Below are positions 25,369 to 34,326 of a stretch of DNA of 64,000 bases, one piece after another. The stretch is taken from contig NZ_AUFT01000001.1 of the NCBI RefSeq assembly GCF_000426645.1, positions 434,001-498,000 on the forward strand, read 5' to 3'. The position numbers and the translations under genes are program-made. The notes below the pieces were generated by a model. That model made no database searches. It had not been told where the DNA came from and was given only the letters and a program-made list of their open reading frames with translations. This DNA comes from Nakamurella lactea DSM 19367. GTDB lineage: Bacteria; Actinomycetota; Actinomycetes; Mycobacteriales; Nakamurellaceae. The stretch's first letter is position 1. Every line of letters starts with the position of its first letter.

Positions 25369-26268
25369 CTACGTCCGAACGTAGGCCCGCAGCGTCAGGT
25401 ACGCAGAGACCGCGGCCAGCACGATGCCGGAGCCGATCAGGATCGGTGCCACGATCAGCATGTCGTTGGCGGTGATCGGCGGCAGCACGCCGGTGGCCAT
25501 CACCGAGCTCAGCGACTTGTCGACGAACCAGACCTTGGCGGCGATCAGGCCACCGACGGCCAGCACCGCGCCGATCACCCCGGCCACCACCGCTTCGATG
25601 ACGAACGGCAGCTGGGTGCGCCATCGACTGGCGCCCACCAGCCTCATGATCGACGTCTCGGTGCGTCTGGTGAAGGCGGCGATCTGCACCATGTTGGAGA
25701 TCAACAGCAACGCGGCGATGGCCTGCACCAGGGCGATGGCCAGGGTGGCGTTGCGCACCCCGTTGAGCACCGAGAACACCCGGTTGAGCAGTTCCCGCTG
25801 GTCGCTGACCGACCGGACACCGGGTTTGCCGGAGTACTGCTCGGAGATGATCGAGATCTTCGCCGGATCCTTCAGCCGCACCCGGAGGAACGCCGACAGC
25901 GCCTCCTTACGGACGATGTCCAGCATCTCCTTCTGGCCGGCGAACCGCTCCTTGTACTCGTTGTAGGCATCTTCCTGGCTGTGGTACTCCACCGAGGCGA
26001 TGTCCGGATTGTTCTGCATGCTGTCCTTGAGGGTCAGGCAGACGTCCCGGCAGTCCGGGTCGTTCGCCGACACCTCGGGTGTCAGGTAGACGTCGACCTG
26101 CACCTTGTCGCCGTACAGCTGTTGAGCATGCGAGGTCATCCTCGCCACCAGGATGCCGCCGCCCAGCAACCCGAGGGAGATCGCGGTGGTCAGGATCATC
26201 GCGATCGTCATGGTGATGTTCCGCCGCAGGCCGGTGAGAACCTCGCTGAACACGTATCCGCCTCGCAT
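25369..26268 (-). CDS. ftsX: Cell division protein FtsX
   Basis: 299 residues. An N-terminal helix (NITMTIAMILTTAISLGLLGGGILV) and a large extracellular loop with a Cys pair (DPDCRDVCLTL) are followed by three further helices (ATLAIALVQAIAALLLISNMV; IEAVVAGVIGAVLAVGGLIAA; MLIVAPILIGSGIVLAAVSAYL). The MRLVGAS coupling motif is present. FtsX anchors FtsE and activates peptidoglycan hydrolases through the extracellular loop at division or elongation sites. The ATG has GAGAGGAACAC upstream. The FtsE gene is 135 bases upstream. Confidence 0.97.
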   Translation of the reverse strand: MRGGYVFSEVLTGLRRNITMTIAMILTTAISLGLLGGGILVARMTSHAQQLYGDKVQVDVYLTPEVSANDPDCRDVCLTLKDSMQNNPDIASVEYHSQEDAYNEYKERFAGQKEMLDIVRKEALSAFLRVRLKDPAKISIISEQYSGKPGVRSVSDQRELLNRVFSVLNGVRNATLAIALVQAIAALLLISNMVQIAAFTRRTETSIMRLVGASRWRTQLPFVIEAVVAGVIGAVLAVGGLIAAKVWFVDKSLSSVMATGVLPPITANDMLIVAPILIGSGIVLAAVSAYLTLRAYVRT

Positions 26269-26403
26269 GTGTTCCTCTCGTGCTGTCTGCCGGGCACTCT
26301 CAGTGTCATGCCTGGTGCTCGGTTCGCCGGTGAGGCGTCAGGTGTGTCGGTCAGTTCGGCCCGCGAGCGGGCCGATGGTGCGGCCTGGAAGGCGGTTCGT
26401 TGC

Positions 26404-27093
26404 TCAGCGGCCGACGCCGTAGACGCCGCGGTCCTCGTCCCGGACCAATTTGCCCAGTTGCAGCTCGATGACCCGCCGGCGCATCGAGTCGACGATGGCG
26501 TTGTCGTGAGTGGCCATCAGCACGGTGGTGCCGGTCCGGTTGATCCGTTCCAGCAGCAGCATGATGTCGGCACTGGTGTCCGGGTCGAGGTTGCCGGTGG
26601 GCTCGTCGGCCAGCAGCAGTAGCGGTCGGTTGACGAACGCCCTGGCGATCGCCACTCGCTGCTGCTCGCCGCCGGACAGCTCGTGCGGCAACCGGTTGGA
26701 CTTGCCCTCGAGGCCGACCAGCTCGAGCACCTCCGGCACCACCCGCTTGATCACCGCGCGCGGCCGGCCGAGTACTTCGAGGGCGAACCCGACGTTCTGC
26801 GAGACGGTCTTGTTCGTCAGCAGCCGGAAGTCCTGGAAGACGCAGCCCAGCCGCCGCCGGTGCCCTGGCACCTTTGACCGCCGGATCTTGGTGAGGTCGC
26901 TGCCGGCCACCGAGATCTCCCCCTTCTCGGGGGCATCCTCACGCAGCAGCAAGCGCAGGAACGTCGACTTCCCGGACCCGGAGGGACCGATCAGGAAAGC
27001 GAACTCTCCCTTGTCGACCTCGACGGAGACGTCGTCCAGGGCGGGCCTGGTTGACGTCTTGTAGCTCTTGGACACGTGGGACAGATGGATCAC
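26404..27093 (-). CDS. ftsE: Cell division ATP-binding protein FtsE
   Basis: 229 residues. An ABC ATPase with Walker [11 protein letters not shown]-loop (FQDFRLL), signature [14 protein letters not shown], Walker [13 protein letters not shown] and the H-loop MATHDN. The N-terminal [23 protein letters not shown] is typical of FtsE. It powers FtsX-dependent control of wall hydrolases. In many actinobacteria prfB lies directly upstream; here the neighbour is hisN, 43 bases away and possibly co-transcribed. Confidence 0.97.
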   Translation of the reverse strand: MIHLSHVSKSYKTSTRPALDDVSVEVDKGEFAFLIGPSGSGKSTFLRLLLREDAPEKGEISVAGSDLTKIRRSKVPGHRRRLGCVFQDFRLLTNKTVSQNVGFALEVLGRPRAVIKRVVPEVLELVGLEGKSNRLPHELSGGEQQRVAIARAFVNRPLLLLADEPTGNLDPDTSADIMLLLERINRTGTTVLMATHDNAIVDSMRRRVIELQLGKLVRDEDRGVYGVGR

Positions 27094-27136
27094 GAGCGCT
27101 CACTCTACCGGGGGCTGCCGTTATCTCCGCGTTACC

Positions 27137-27937
27137 TCACGCCGGAATCGTGTTGAGCGTCTCGATCACGGCCGGGTGCAGCGGGCCGTTACTCACCGCA
27201 AGGCTGGTGCTCGCGGCGGTCAACGGCTCTCCGCTGACGTCGGTCGCCTGTCCGCCCGCTTCGGTGACGATCGGCACCAGCGCGGCCAGGTCCCACAGGC
27301 TCAGTTCCGGCTCGGCGGCGACATCGACGGCACCCTCGGCGACCAGCACGTAGGAGTAGAAGTCGCCGTAGGCCCTGGTCCGCCAACAGTGGTCCAGCAG
27401 CGTCCGAAAGCCTCGCGCCTGCTCGGGGGCTACCGCCCATTCGGCGTAATCGGAGTACGACAGCGACGCGTCCGACAGGTTCGTCACTCCGGAGACCCGG
27501 ATCGGTCGGGCCGGGGCACCGTTGAACGACGAGAAGGCTCCACCGCCGGATCGGGCCCACCAGCGCCGGGCCAGCGCCGGGGCGCTGACCACCCCGACCA
27601 CCAGGTCGGGCCCGTCCATCAGGGCGATCAGGGTCGCCCAGACCGGCACCCCGCGGACGAAGTTCTTGGTGCCGTCGATCGGGTCGATCACCCAGCGGCG
27701 CTCGGCGCCCGGCAGCGAGTCGCCGAACTCCTCGCCGAGCACGCTGTCGGCCGGCCGCTGCTCGGCCAGCAACTCGCGGATCGCCCGCTCGACGGCCAGG
27801 TCGGCATCGGACACCGGGGTCAGGTCAGGCTTGCTGTCCACCCGCAGGTCGGTCGCGCCGAACCTCGGCAGGCTGATCGCGTCGGCGGTGTCGGCCAGTC
27901 GCAGTGCCAACGCCAGGTCGTCGGCGTCGGTTGTCAT
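27137..27937 (-). CDS. hisN: Histidinol-phosphatase, inositol monophosphatase family
   Basis: 266 residues. Metal-binding motifs of the family are intact: [32 protein letters not shown] and [15 protein letters not shown]. The sequence pattern ([39 protein letters not shown]) fits actinobacterial HisN, which removes phosphate from histidinol phosphate in histidine synthesis; inositol monophosphatase activity cannot be excluded. The ATG at 27937 has GGAAGGAATCACG upstream and overlaps the methyltransferase stop as ATGA, so it is translationally coupled to the glycan operon. Confidence 0.85.
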   Translation of the reverse strand: MTTDADDLALALRLADTADAISLPRFGATDLRVDSKPDLTPVSDADLAVERAIRELLAEQRPADSVLGEEFGDSLPGAERRWVIDPIDGTKNFVRGVPVWATLIALMDGPDLVVGVVSAPALARRWWARSGGGAFSSFNGAPARPIRVSGVTNLSDASLSYSDYAEWAVAPEQARGFRTLLDHCWRTRAYGDFYSYVLVAEGAVDVAAEPELSLWDLAALVPIVTEAGGQATDVSGEPLTAASTSLAVSNGPLHPAVIETLNTIPA

Positions 27938-28596
27938 CGTGATTCCTTCCCGGCCGTCGGCGCCGGGCCGGCCGGGACTCGGGCGATATGGTTGAACTCG
28001 TTGTACACGAACACTTTTCCGGCCCACCGCGGGAACGGGAACGAGTACCTGCGCAGTGGAGTCAGCCCGAGATCGCGATCGAGTTCGGTCAACGCCTGCT
28101 GATCGGTGAAGGCGACATGGGTCGGGTCGGAGGCGTACCCGCGTTCCTGCGGAGTGATGAACACGGCGCGCCCGTTCGGCCGGACCATCGGCAGGTAGCT
28201 GCGGATCACCGTCCGCGCCTCCTGCGGTGTCAGGTGCTCGATCAGGTGCGCGGCCAGCAGCGCATCGAAGGACCCGGCGGCCGACAACTCGGGATCGGCG
28301 AAGAATTCTTCGGTGGTGTAGGCGATGCAGCCGTTGGCCCGGGCCGCGGCCACCAGGTGCGGGTTGTGGTCCACCCCCACCGATCCGGCCGGCAGGTAGC
28401 TCAGGTTCCGGCCGTTGCCACAGCCGACGTCCAGGGTGCGTCCGAGGTTCATCCGGCGAAGATTGGCCTTGTAGGGAGCCTGGACGTTGAGGATCTTCTT
28501 CCAGCGCTTGTTCTGCAGGCGGTTGAGCCGCTCGGCGTAGTCGACGTCAGCAGTCGCGGCGCCGGGGGCCGGGTGCTGGTCCGGATGTTCTGCCAT
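27934..28596 (-). CDS. Class I SAM-dependent methyltransferase
   Basis: 220 residues. Motif [25 protein letters not shown] binds S-adenosylmethionine, and [38 protein letters not shown] supplies motifs II and III, as in UbiG/UbiE-like small-molecule methyltransferases. Its position after four glycan-assembly genes (40 bases from the GT-C-like gene) and the ATGA overlap with hisN suggest it methylates a sugar or polyprenyl glycan. The acceptor is not readable. Confidence 0.85.
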   Translation of the reverse strand: MAEHPDQHPAPGAATADVDYAERLNRLQNKRWKKILNVQAPYKANLRRMNLGRTLDVGCGNGRNLSYLPAGSVGVDHNPHLVAAARANGCIAYTTEEFFADPELSAAGSFDALLAAHLIEHLTPQEARTVIRSYLPMVRPNGRAVFITPQERGYASDPTHVAFTDQQALTELDRDLGLTPLRRYSFPFPRWAGKVFVYNEFNHIARVPAGPAPTAGKESR

Positions 28597-28636
28597 GGGG
28601 TGGATCCTCTCAGGGTGCGCCGGGACCGGTGCATCG

Positions 28637-30637
28637 TCATCCGGTGGTGGTGGTCGCGCCGTTCGTCAGCCGCGCCGCCTCGGCGGCACGTTGGGCCGGG
28701 GTCATGGTCAGCCGGACCTGTTGGTCCGCCCGCTTCAGTGAGAAGTACGCGAACCGGCCGTTCGGGCTGACGGAGACCACCGGGCCGGTGACGGCCGTCA
28801 GCTCGGTCGTCCACGCCGTGCCGCCGTCCGGGGTGGCGGCCCGGTCGAGCAGGATGCCGCTGAATCCGATCACCGCCAGGTCGTTGACCATGTCGCTGGC
28901 CGGTTGCCCGCTCACCGTCGCCGGCCAGTCGGTCTGTGGTCTGCCCTTGATACCGCCGGCCGACCACCGCAGCGTGGTGGTGTTCAGGAACGGGCGCAGC
29001 TGGTCACTCTCGCTGGTGCCGTTGATGATCGCCGACTCCGGGTAGGGGCGGTAAGGCAGCTGGAACACCGCGGCCCCGGCCGGTAGCGACTGCTCGAGCC
29101 CCGCGAAGAACGTCTGGTCGGAGTGGAAGTCCTTGGCCGTACCGGGATCCGGGATCGCGTTGGTCAGCGACTGGTCGGCCACCCCGAGGACCAGCACGGC
29201 CGCGGCCGCGACCGCCGGTAGGGCGCGCCGCAGTCGTTCCCGCCCCGCGGATGACGGCTGCCGCGGCACCTCGTCAGCGCCGTCACTCCCGGCCGCGCGC
29301 CGGCTCCGCAGCCGGTCGAGCACGGCCTCGACGGCCAGCCCGAACCCGGCCAGCGCCATCAGCGCGATGACGATGGACATCCGGTTCCAGCCCCGGATCG
29401 CGATGATCCTCATCGACAGGAACAACCCGGCGCCGGCGACGGTGGCCAACAGGAACGCGACCCAGGTGAGTGCCGACAGCTGGGCGATCGTGTCGCCGCG
29501 GCTGCCGGGCGCCGGCGCCCGGCGCCGGCGGCGCGAATTAGCGATCGACACCACCCCGAAACCGAGCAGCAGCAGGAATCCGATGGTGCCGATCAGGCCC
29601 AGCGCCGGGTGCTCGGCGGCCGGCGGGAACTCGTTGTCGAACCACTCGCGCAGCTGGGCGAACGGCGGGAACGGATGGTTGGGCGGCGGCAGCACCAGCT
29701 GACTGAACCGCAGGCTGTACATCTGGGCCTCGTTCGGGATCCGGATGAACGCACCCGCATTCGACCCGTGGACCCGGGCATAGAGCAGATCGGGCAGCAG
29801 CGCGACCACATACCAGAGGCCGAGCACCACTCCCCCGACCACGGCTCCGCCGAACCGCCGCCAGTCGCCGCTGCGGATCAGCGCCAGCACGGCAGCGGCC
29901 GCCAGCAGCAGTCCGCAGAAGATCGCGTAGTACACCCCGTCCCAGACCAGCAGCGCGAGGATCAGCACCGTGGCGGCGCCGCGTCCGGTGAGGACGCCGA
30001 GGATCCGCCCGGGAAAGCCCCGACCGACCCGCCGCCGCCCCCACAGCGACTCGCCCCTGGCCACCCGCAGCACCAGCACCATGGCCGGCGGGATCAGGTA
30101 GTACCCGGACAGGAACAAGTGCATCTCGTTGCGGATGAAGTGATACGGGGCCACCGCGAACAACACCGCGAGCACCACCGTCATCAGCGCGGACAGCCCG
30201 CAGACCCGGAAGAACCAGACCGCGGTAGCCGCACACAACAAAAACGTCAGCAGGTAGTAGCCGTTGAACGCCGTCACCCAGTTGTCGGTGAAGAGACCCA
30301 GCAGCTTCGCCATCGCCGGATGCAGGTCGTCGGAGAAGGGATAGTCGTGGTAGTGCTGGCCGTACGGGAAACCCAGCCGGGGTTGGCTCTCGTACCACCC
30401 CGTGGCCAGCACGGTCTTGAAGTGCGCGGCCGAACCGATCGAATCGGTCGTGTAGTAGAACGGCGCCGACCAGTCGACCCGCCACAACCGCATCATCACG
30501 GTGACGGCGGCGGCGGTGGTCAGCACCGCGGCCAGATAGATCCGCAGGTCGCTGCCCGACCACCAGCGCGCGAACCAGCCCGGATCGGCAGCTACTGCCT
30601 GGGTCGCACCGGTAACGGGAGTGGGATCAGCCGGCAA
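28637..30637 (-). CDS. Polytopic membrane protein, probable GT-C glycosyltransferase
   Basis: 666 residues with about 11-12 membrane helices in the first two thirds and an exported C-terminal domain of ~150 residues. After the first helix comes an acidic loop (WSAPFYYTTDSIGS, then GFPYGQHYHDYPFSDDLHPAMAKLLGL), the place where GT-C enzymes carry their catalytic Asp. GT-C proteins transfer sugars from polyprenyl-phosphate donors outside the membrane, which is what the upstream GT2/GtrA genes should supply. The gene starts inside the 3' end of the epimerase gene (11-base overlap). The GT-C call comes from topology, loop and context; a flippase or transporter is possible. Confidence 0.6.
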   Translation of the reverse strand: MPADPTPVTGATQAVAADPGWFARWWSGSDLRIYLAAVLTTAAAVTVMMRLWRVDWSAPFYYTTDSIGSAAHFKTVLATGWYESQPRLGFPYGQHYHDYPFSDDLHPAMAKLLGLFTDNWVTAFNGYYLLTFLLCAATAVWFFRVCGLSALMTVVLAVLFAVAPYHFIRNEMHLFLSGYYLIPPAMVLVLRVARGESLWGRRRVGRGFPGRILGVLTGRGAATVLILALLVWDGVYYAIFCGLLLAAAAVLALIRSGDWRRFGGAVVGGVVLGLWYVVALLPDLLYARVHGSNAGAFIRIPNEAQMYSLRFSQLVLPPPNHPFPPFAQLREWFDNEFPPAAEHPALGLIGTIGFLLLLGFGVVSIANSRRRRRAPAPGSRGDTIAQLSALTWVAFLLATVAGAGLFLSMRIIAIRGWNRMSIVIALMALAGFGLAVEAVLDRLRSRRAAGSDGADEVPRQPSSAGRERLRRALPAVAAAAVLVLGVADQSLTNAIPDPGTAKDFHSDQTFFAGLEQSLPAGAAVFQLPYRPYPESAIINGTSESDQLRPFLNTTTLRWSAGGIKGRPQTDWPATVSGQPASDMVNDLAVIGFSGILLDRAATPDGGTAWTTELTAVTGPVVSVSPNGRFAYFSLKRADQQVRLTMTPAQRAAEAARLTNGATTTTG

Positions 30638-31604
30638 CGCGGACCGATCGGAAAAGGTCCTCGGCGGTGGCCGCCAGGCCGGATGGCAGCGAGGTCAACG
30701 CACGGTGGTCGAGTTCGGGCCAGACCGTCGAGCGCACCCGCAGGTCGCCGGCCTGGAACTTGGCCGTGGCCGAGGTGCCGAGCACCACCAGCGGCGCCCG
30801 TTTGAAGACTCGCCGGAACTCGCCGAGCAGCGCCCCGATGGTGACCCCCTGGTGGGCGCCGAAGATCTTGACCACGCAACGGGAACCGTCCGTGGTGACG
30901 TCAACGACCCCGGCCAGCGCGAGTCGGACCATGTCGGCGCAGTCGTCCACGTACAGGTAGTCGCGGATGGTGTCCAGCGAGACGTAGATCGAGATGGACG
31001 TGCGGGCCAGCTGCGTGCGGCACAGGTGCGAGATCAGCCCCTGCGGCTTGGCCAGGTTCTGCCCCGGCCCGTAAAGGTTGGTGATCCGCCCGATCACGGT
31101 CGGTACCCCGGTGCCGGCCGCGAACGCCTGCGCCAGCTGCTCGCCGGCCAGCTTCGCCCGGCCGTACCCGGAGGTCGGGCGGGCCTCGTGCTGCTCGGTG
31201 AACGGCGGCCCGGCCGAACCGGCGTACACGCCGCCGGCCGACGACGCGACGAACACCGAACCCGCCAGCGGATCGACGGCACCGCCGGCGATCTGTTCGG
31301 CAACTGTGTCAAGCACCGTCCGGAGCGCGCCGATCTCGTCGGCCAGCTCGGCGTCGGTGGTTCCGGTGACGCCGGCACCCGCGCACCAGGCGATTCGCCA
31401 GCGGTCACCGCTGCGGCCGCTCGCGGCGAGCAGGCGGCGGGTGGTGGCGGCCAGCTGCGCCCTGGCCTGGACCGGCCGGTTCCAGGGGATCGATCCGGCA
31501 TCGATCACGGTGTCGCCGCCGGCGGTCAGACTGCGCTGCAGCGCACTGCCGAGCAGCCCGCCGGAGCCGATCACCCAGCTTCGGACCGCGGGGGTGGGCG
31601 TCAT
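30627..31604 (-). CDS. NAD-dependent epimerase/dehydratase (extended SDR)
   Basis: 325 residues. A Rossmann start (RSWVIGSGGLLGSALQRSL) with GxGGxLG spacing, SSAGGVYAGSAGPPFTEQ and the YGRAK catalytic Tyr-Lys pair mark an extended SDR acting on nucleotide sugars. The downstream IGRITNLYGPGQ and TIRDYLYVDDCADMV segments are typical of sugar epimerases. It probably prepares an activated sugar for the neighbouring transferases. The ATG at 31604 overlaps the GT2 stop codon (ATGA), and the 3' end overlaps the next gene by 11 bases. Confidence 0.85.
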   Translation of the reverse strand: MTPTPAVRSWVIGSGGLLGSALQRSLTAGGDTVIDAGSIPWNRPVQARAQLAATTRRLLAASGRSGDRWRIAWCAGAGVTGTTDAELADEIGALRTVLDTVAEQIAGGAVDPLAGSVFVASSAGGVYAGSAGPPFTEQHEARPTSGYGRAKLAGEQLAQAFAAGTGVPTVIGRITNLYGPGQNLAKPQGLISHLCRTQLARTSISIYVSLDTIRDYLYVDDCADMVRLALAGVVDVTTDGSRCVVKIFGAHQGVTIGALLGEFRRVFKRAPLVVLGTSATAKFQAGDLRVRSTVWPELDHRALTSLPSGLAATAEDLFRSVRVAG

Positions 31605-32746
31605 CGGACCACCCGTTCCGGGTGTGGTTGCGGCTCGGTGGCCGGTGCGCCGGGCGCCGGCGCACGCACCGGGCCGGCGGCGTCCCTGGCCGTCGCAGGC
31701 TCGGCCGGCACCCGGCGGGCCGCCGAATCGGTCGGAGCGGGAGTCTCGGCGGCGGCCCTGCCCAGCGGCCCGGATGCCGGGTCGCTGACGATCAGGTACA
31801 ACGGCCGGCCCATCGCCATGTTCACGTTGACCCCGATGTATTCGGCGATCACCCCGAGCGAGAACAGGATCGCCCCGCAACAGACCAACAGCACGACCAT
31901 TAACGACGGCCAGCCGGCCGGGGTGTCGACGTCGAAGAACAGCCGGACGACCAGCAGATAGATGGCCAGCCCGAAGCCGCCGACGGCGAACAGCGCCCCC
32001 AGCATGCTGACGATGCGCAGCCCGCGGGTGCCGCTGGAGATCACCATCCGCCAGAAGTGCGAACTCAACGATCGGTAGGAGTAACCGGACGGGCGGCCGC
32101 CCTCCTCGCGCAGGATCACCGGGCAGGTCACGATCCGTCGGGCCACCCAACTCATCGCCACGTCCAGGTAGGCGCCGGCGCCGGCGTAGGCGGCGACGCT
32201 GCGGCCGACCTCGCCCAGCACCAGCCGGTAACTGTGGAAGTCCCGCGCGGCCCTGCTACCGGCGGAGGCGACGATGACCCGCTTGGCCAGCACTGAGGCC
32301 AGGTTCCGAACGGCGCCGTGCGGCGGGCGGTTCGTCGGATGCGCGTAGACCAGATCGGCCTGTTGGGCCATCGCGACGTCCAGCATCGCGGCGATGGCAG
32401 CCGGATCGTGCTGTCCGTCCTCGTCCATGGTGACGATCCAGTCGCCGCCGCTTGAGGCCATGCCGGCCAGCGTCGCCGGGTGCTGACCGAAGTTCCGGCT
32501 GAGCCAGACCGCTCTGACGAACGGGTACCGAGCGGCCAGCTCCCGGATCACCGTCGCCGAGGAGTCCGGGCCGTTGTCGTCCACCAGGAGGATCTCGACG
32601 ACCTTGGCGCGATGCCCCTGCGGGGTACCGAATTCCTCGGCCAGCGGGACGAGCTCCGCCAACAGGCCGGGTAACGTTCGCGCCCCCTGGTAGACCGGGA
32701 CTACGACGGAGATGGCATGTGGCGGCACCGTCGTCGGTTCCGTCAT
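31601..32746 (-). CDS. GT2 polyprenyl-phosphate glycosyltransferase (DPM1/GtrB-like)
   Basis: 381 residues. GT-A domain: AISVVVPVYQGARTLPGLLAEL, the DDN(G) motif in ILLVDDNGPDSS, LSRNFGQHPATLAGM and the DxD-type MDEDGQHDP. Two C-terminal membrane helices (LGALFAVGGFGLAIYLLVVRL; SLMVVLLVCCGAILFSLGVIAEYIG) and a Pro/Ala-rich tail follow. Enzymes of this build move a sugar from a nucleotide donor to polyprenyl phosphate at the inner face, and GtrA-type proteins then flip it. The start overlaps the previous GT2 stop by ATGA. Confidence 0.88.
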   Translation of the reverse strand: MTEPTTVPPHAISVVVPVYQGARTLPGLLAELVPLAEEFGTPQGHRAKVVEILLVDDNGPDSSATVIRELAARYPFVRAVWLSRNFGQHPATLAGMASSGGDWIVTMDEDGQHDPAAIAAMLDVAMAQQADLVYAHPTNRPPHGAVRNLASVLAKRVIVASAGSRAARDFHSYRLVLGEVGRSVAAYAGAGAYLDVAMSWVARRIVTCPVILREEGGRPSGYSYRSLSSHFWRMVISSGTRGLRIVSMLGALFAVGGFGLAIYLLVVRLFFDVDTPAGWPSLMVVLLVCCGAILFSLGVIAEYIGVNVNMAMGRPLYLIVSDPASGPLGRAAAETPAPTDSAARRVPAEPATARDAAGPVRAPAPGAPATEPQPHPERVVR

Positions 32747-33681
32747 TCCACGAGCCTATCGAAGGCGGGCCGGTCGTCGGCGGCTTTCGCCCCGGCTGCG
32801 ATGGTGTCGGCAGGCGCGGCCGGTCCGGCGTCCTTGCGACGCCAGCGCAGCCACAGGTACACCCCACGGCGGCCGAGGGCCATCGCCGTCGCCCTGATGT
32901 CACCGAGCGGCCGGTCCCAGCGGTGCAGCAGGCCCGGGTGGTCGCGCTGCACCGATGCGTGGAACTCGCGGGCGTGTCGGCCCTGCTGGCGAACGAGGTC
33001 GACGCTCCACTGCTCGGCGCTGATCCGGAACGCGGCCAGGCAGCGGCGGACCGCCACCATCGGGCCGCGGCGCAGTACCCGGACGAAGGTCGCCTGGTCC
33101 AGCAGGTACGGAACGCGGTCGTCCCAGCCGCCGGTGGCCAGCAGCACCTCGCGGCGCACCAGGATGCACATCGGCTCGCCGAAGACGTTGGTTCCGGCGC
33201 TCACCGTGCGCCGGATCGCCTGGTCGCCGGGCACAACGCCGGACAGTCCCTGCAGTCCGCGACTGCGCACCACCGGGGCGCCGTCGGCATCGATCACGTC
33301 CCGTTGACAGGCCACCAGCACCGCCTCGGGATGGGCGTCGAACGCGGCGACCTGTTCGGCCAACGCGGTCGGATAGAGCAGATCGTCGCCGCAGACGAGT
33401 TTGACGAACTCGCCGCCGGCGCGTTCGGTGACGGCGGTCCAGTTCGCCGGTGCCCCGCCGCCCGGCGCCACGGTGCCCAGCCGCACCCGCGGGTCGGCGG
33501 CGAAGCGCTGCAGCAGTTCCCAGGTCCGGTCGGTCGAGGAATGGTCGGAGACGATCAGTTCGAAGTCGCGGAAGGTCTGGCGCAGCACCGATTCGACGGC
33601 TGCCTCGATGAACTGCTCGTTGTTGTACGACGGGATCACCACCGACACCCTCGGGTGTGGTGCGTTTTCGAGCTCGCTCAC
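32743..33681 (-). CDS. GT2 family glycosyltransferase
   Basis: 312 residues. The N-terminal GT-A core is clear (PRVSVVIPSYNNEQFIEAAV, FELIVSDHSSTDRT), with the metal-binding CGDD (LVCGDDLLYP) and the acceptor-side WDDR segment. No membrane helix. It should add a sugar to a lipid- or protein-linked acceptor in the cytoplasm. The start is the GTG at 33681 with GGGGG-rich sequence upstream; it overlaps the gtrA-like stop by GTGA and its own stop overlaps the next gene by ATGA. Confidence 0.85.
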   Translation of the reverse strand: MSELENAPHPRVSVVIPSYNNEQFIEAAVESVLRQTFRDFELIVSDHSSTDRTWELLQRFAADPRVRLGTVAPGGGAPANWTAVTERAGGEFVKLVCGDDLLYPTALAEQVAAFDAHPEAVLVACQRDVIDADGAPVVRSRGLQGLSGVVPGDQAIRRTVSAGTNVFGEPMCILVRREVLLATGGWDDRVPYLLDQATFVRVLRRGPMVAVRRCLAAFRISAEQWSVDLVRQQGRHAREFHASVQRDHPGLLHRWDRPLGDIRATAMALGRRGVYLWLRWRRKDAGPAAPADTIAAGAKAADDRPAFDRLVE

Positions 33682-34154
33682 GCCGCCGCCCCCGGGGTCC
33701 GGCGGAACGAGAAGTCCCGATGTCCGAAGAAACTCAACAACACGGTGCCGCAAGCAATGATCAGCTGCGAGGCGAGTACCGGCAGGTGGGCGACCTCGAC
33801 CAGCAACGGCAGGCAGACCGCATTCACGGCCAATGCCCCGAGATTGATCACCTCGAAACGGCCGAGGTCACGCAGCACGTGTCCGCGGACCCGGAAGACG
33901 AACTTCCGGTACAGCACGAACGCGCACAACACGGACGCGACGTGCGCGCAGGCCAGCACCGCCATGTAGCCGAATCGGTCCTGGATCAGTGCCTGGAACA
34001 CGATGAACCAGACGGCGCCGACGGCCGTGTTCGTTGCACCGACCAGCAGGAACGCGACTCTTTGGTCGCGGACCAGGCGGAACAGCGGCCCCAGGGTGCC
34101 GCGCATACCGGCCGGCGGAACGGGTCCCGCCAGCCGCATGTCATCGGCCGTCAT
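33678..34154 (-). CDS. GtrA family membrane protein
   Basis: 158 residues with four membrane helices (FLLVGATNTAVGAVWFIVFQAL; YMAVLACAHVASVLCAFVLYRKFVF; VINLGALAVNAVCLPLLVEVA; ASQLIIACGTVLLSFFGHRDFSF). Start FLLVGATNT and end FxxxRxFSF fit the GtrA/DPMS family, thought to flip or hold polyprenyl-phosphate sugars. It is first in a minus-strand operon of GT2, GT2, SDR, GT-C, methyltransferase and hisN, and is divergent from the CpaF gene across 172 bases. Confidence 0.88.
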   Translation of the reverse strand: MTADDMRLAGPVPPAGMRGTLGPLFRLVRDQRVAFLLVGATNTAVGAVWFIVFQALIQDRFGYMAVLACAHVASVLCAFVLYRKFVFRVRGHVLRDLGRFEVINLGALAVNAVCLPLLVEVAHLPVLASQLIIACGTVLLSFFGHRDFSFRRTPGAAA

Positions 34155-34326
34155 CGCACATCCTCACCGCATCGACGTTCCCGGCAGCCCCGACGTTCGC
34201 AGCCGCACCCTCGACTGTCTCACGACAAGGACCGCCCTGTGGACAATGCGGAAGCGGCGGCCGACACAGGCTACGGTTTTCGCACGGACCGATGCCGCGA
34301 TACCGGCCGGACGGGAGGGGCTACCG

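Noticed and set aside
29609-30805. 398-codon plus-strand frame over the GT-C-like gene
   Set aside because: Gln/His/Arg-rich antisense shadow of a polytopic membrane protein.
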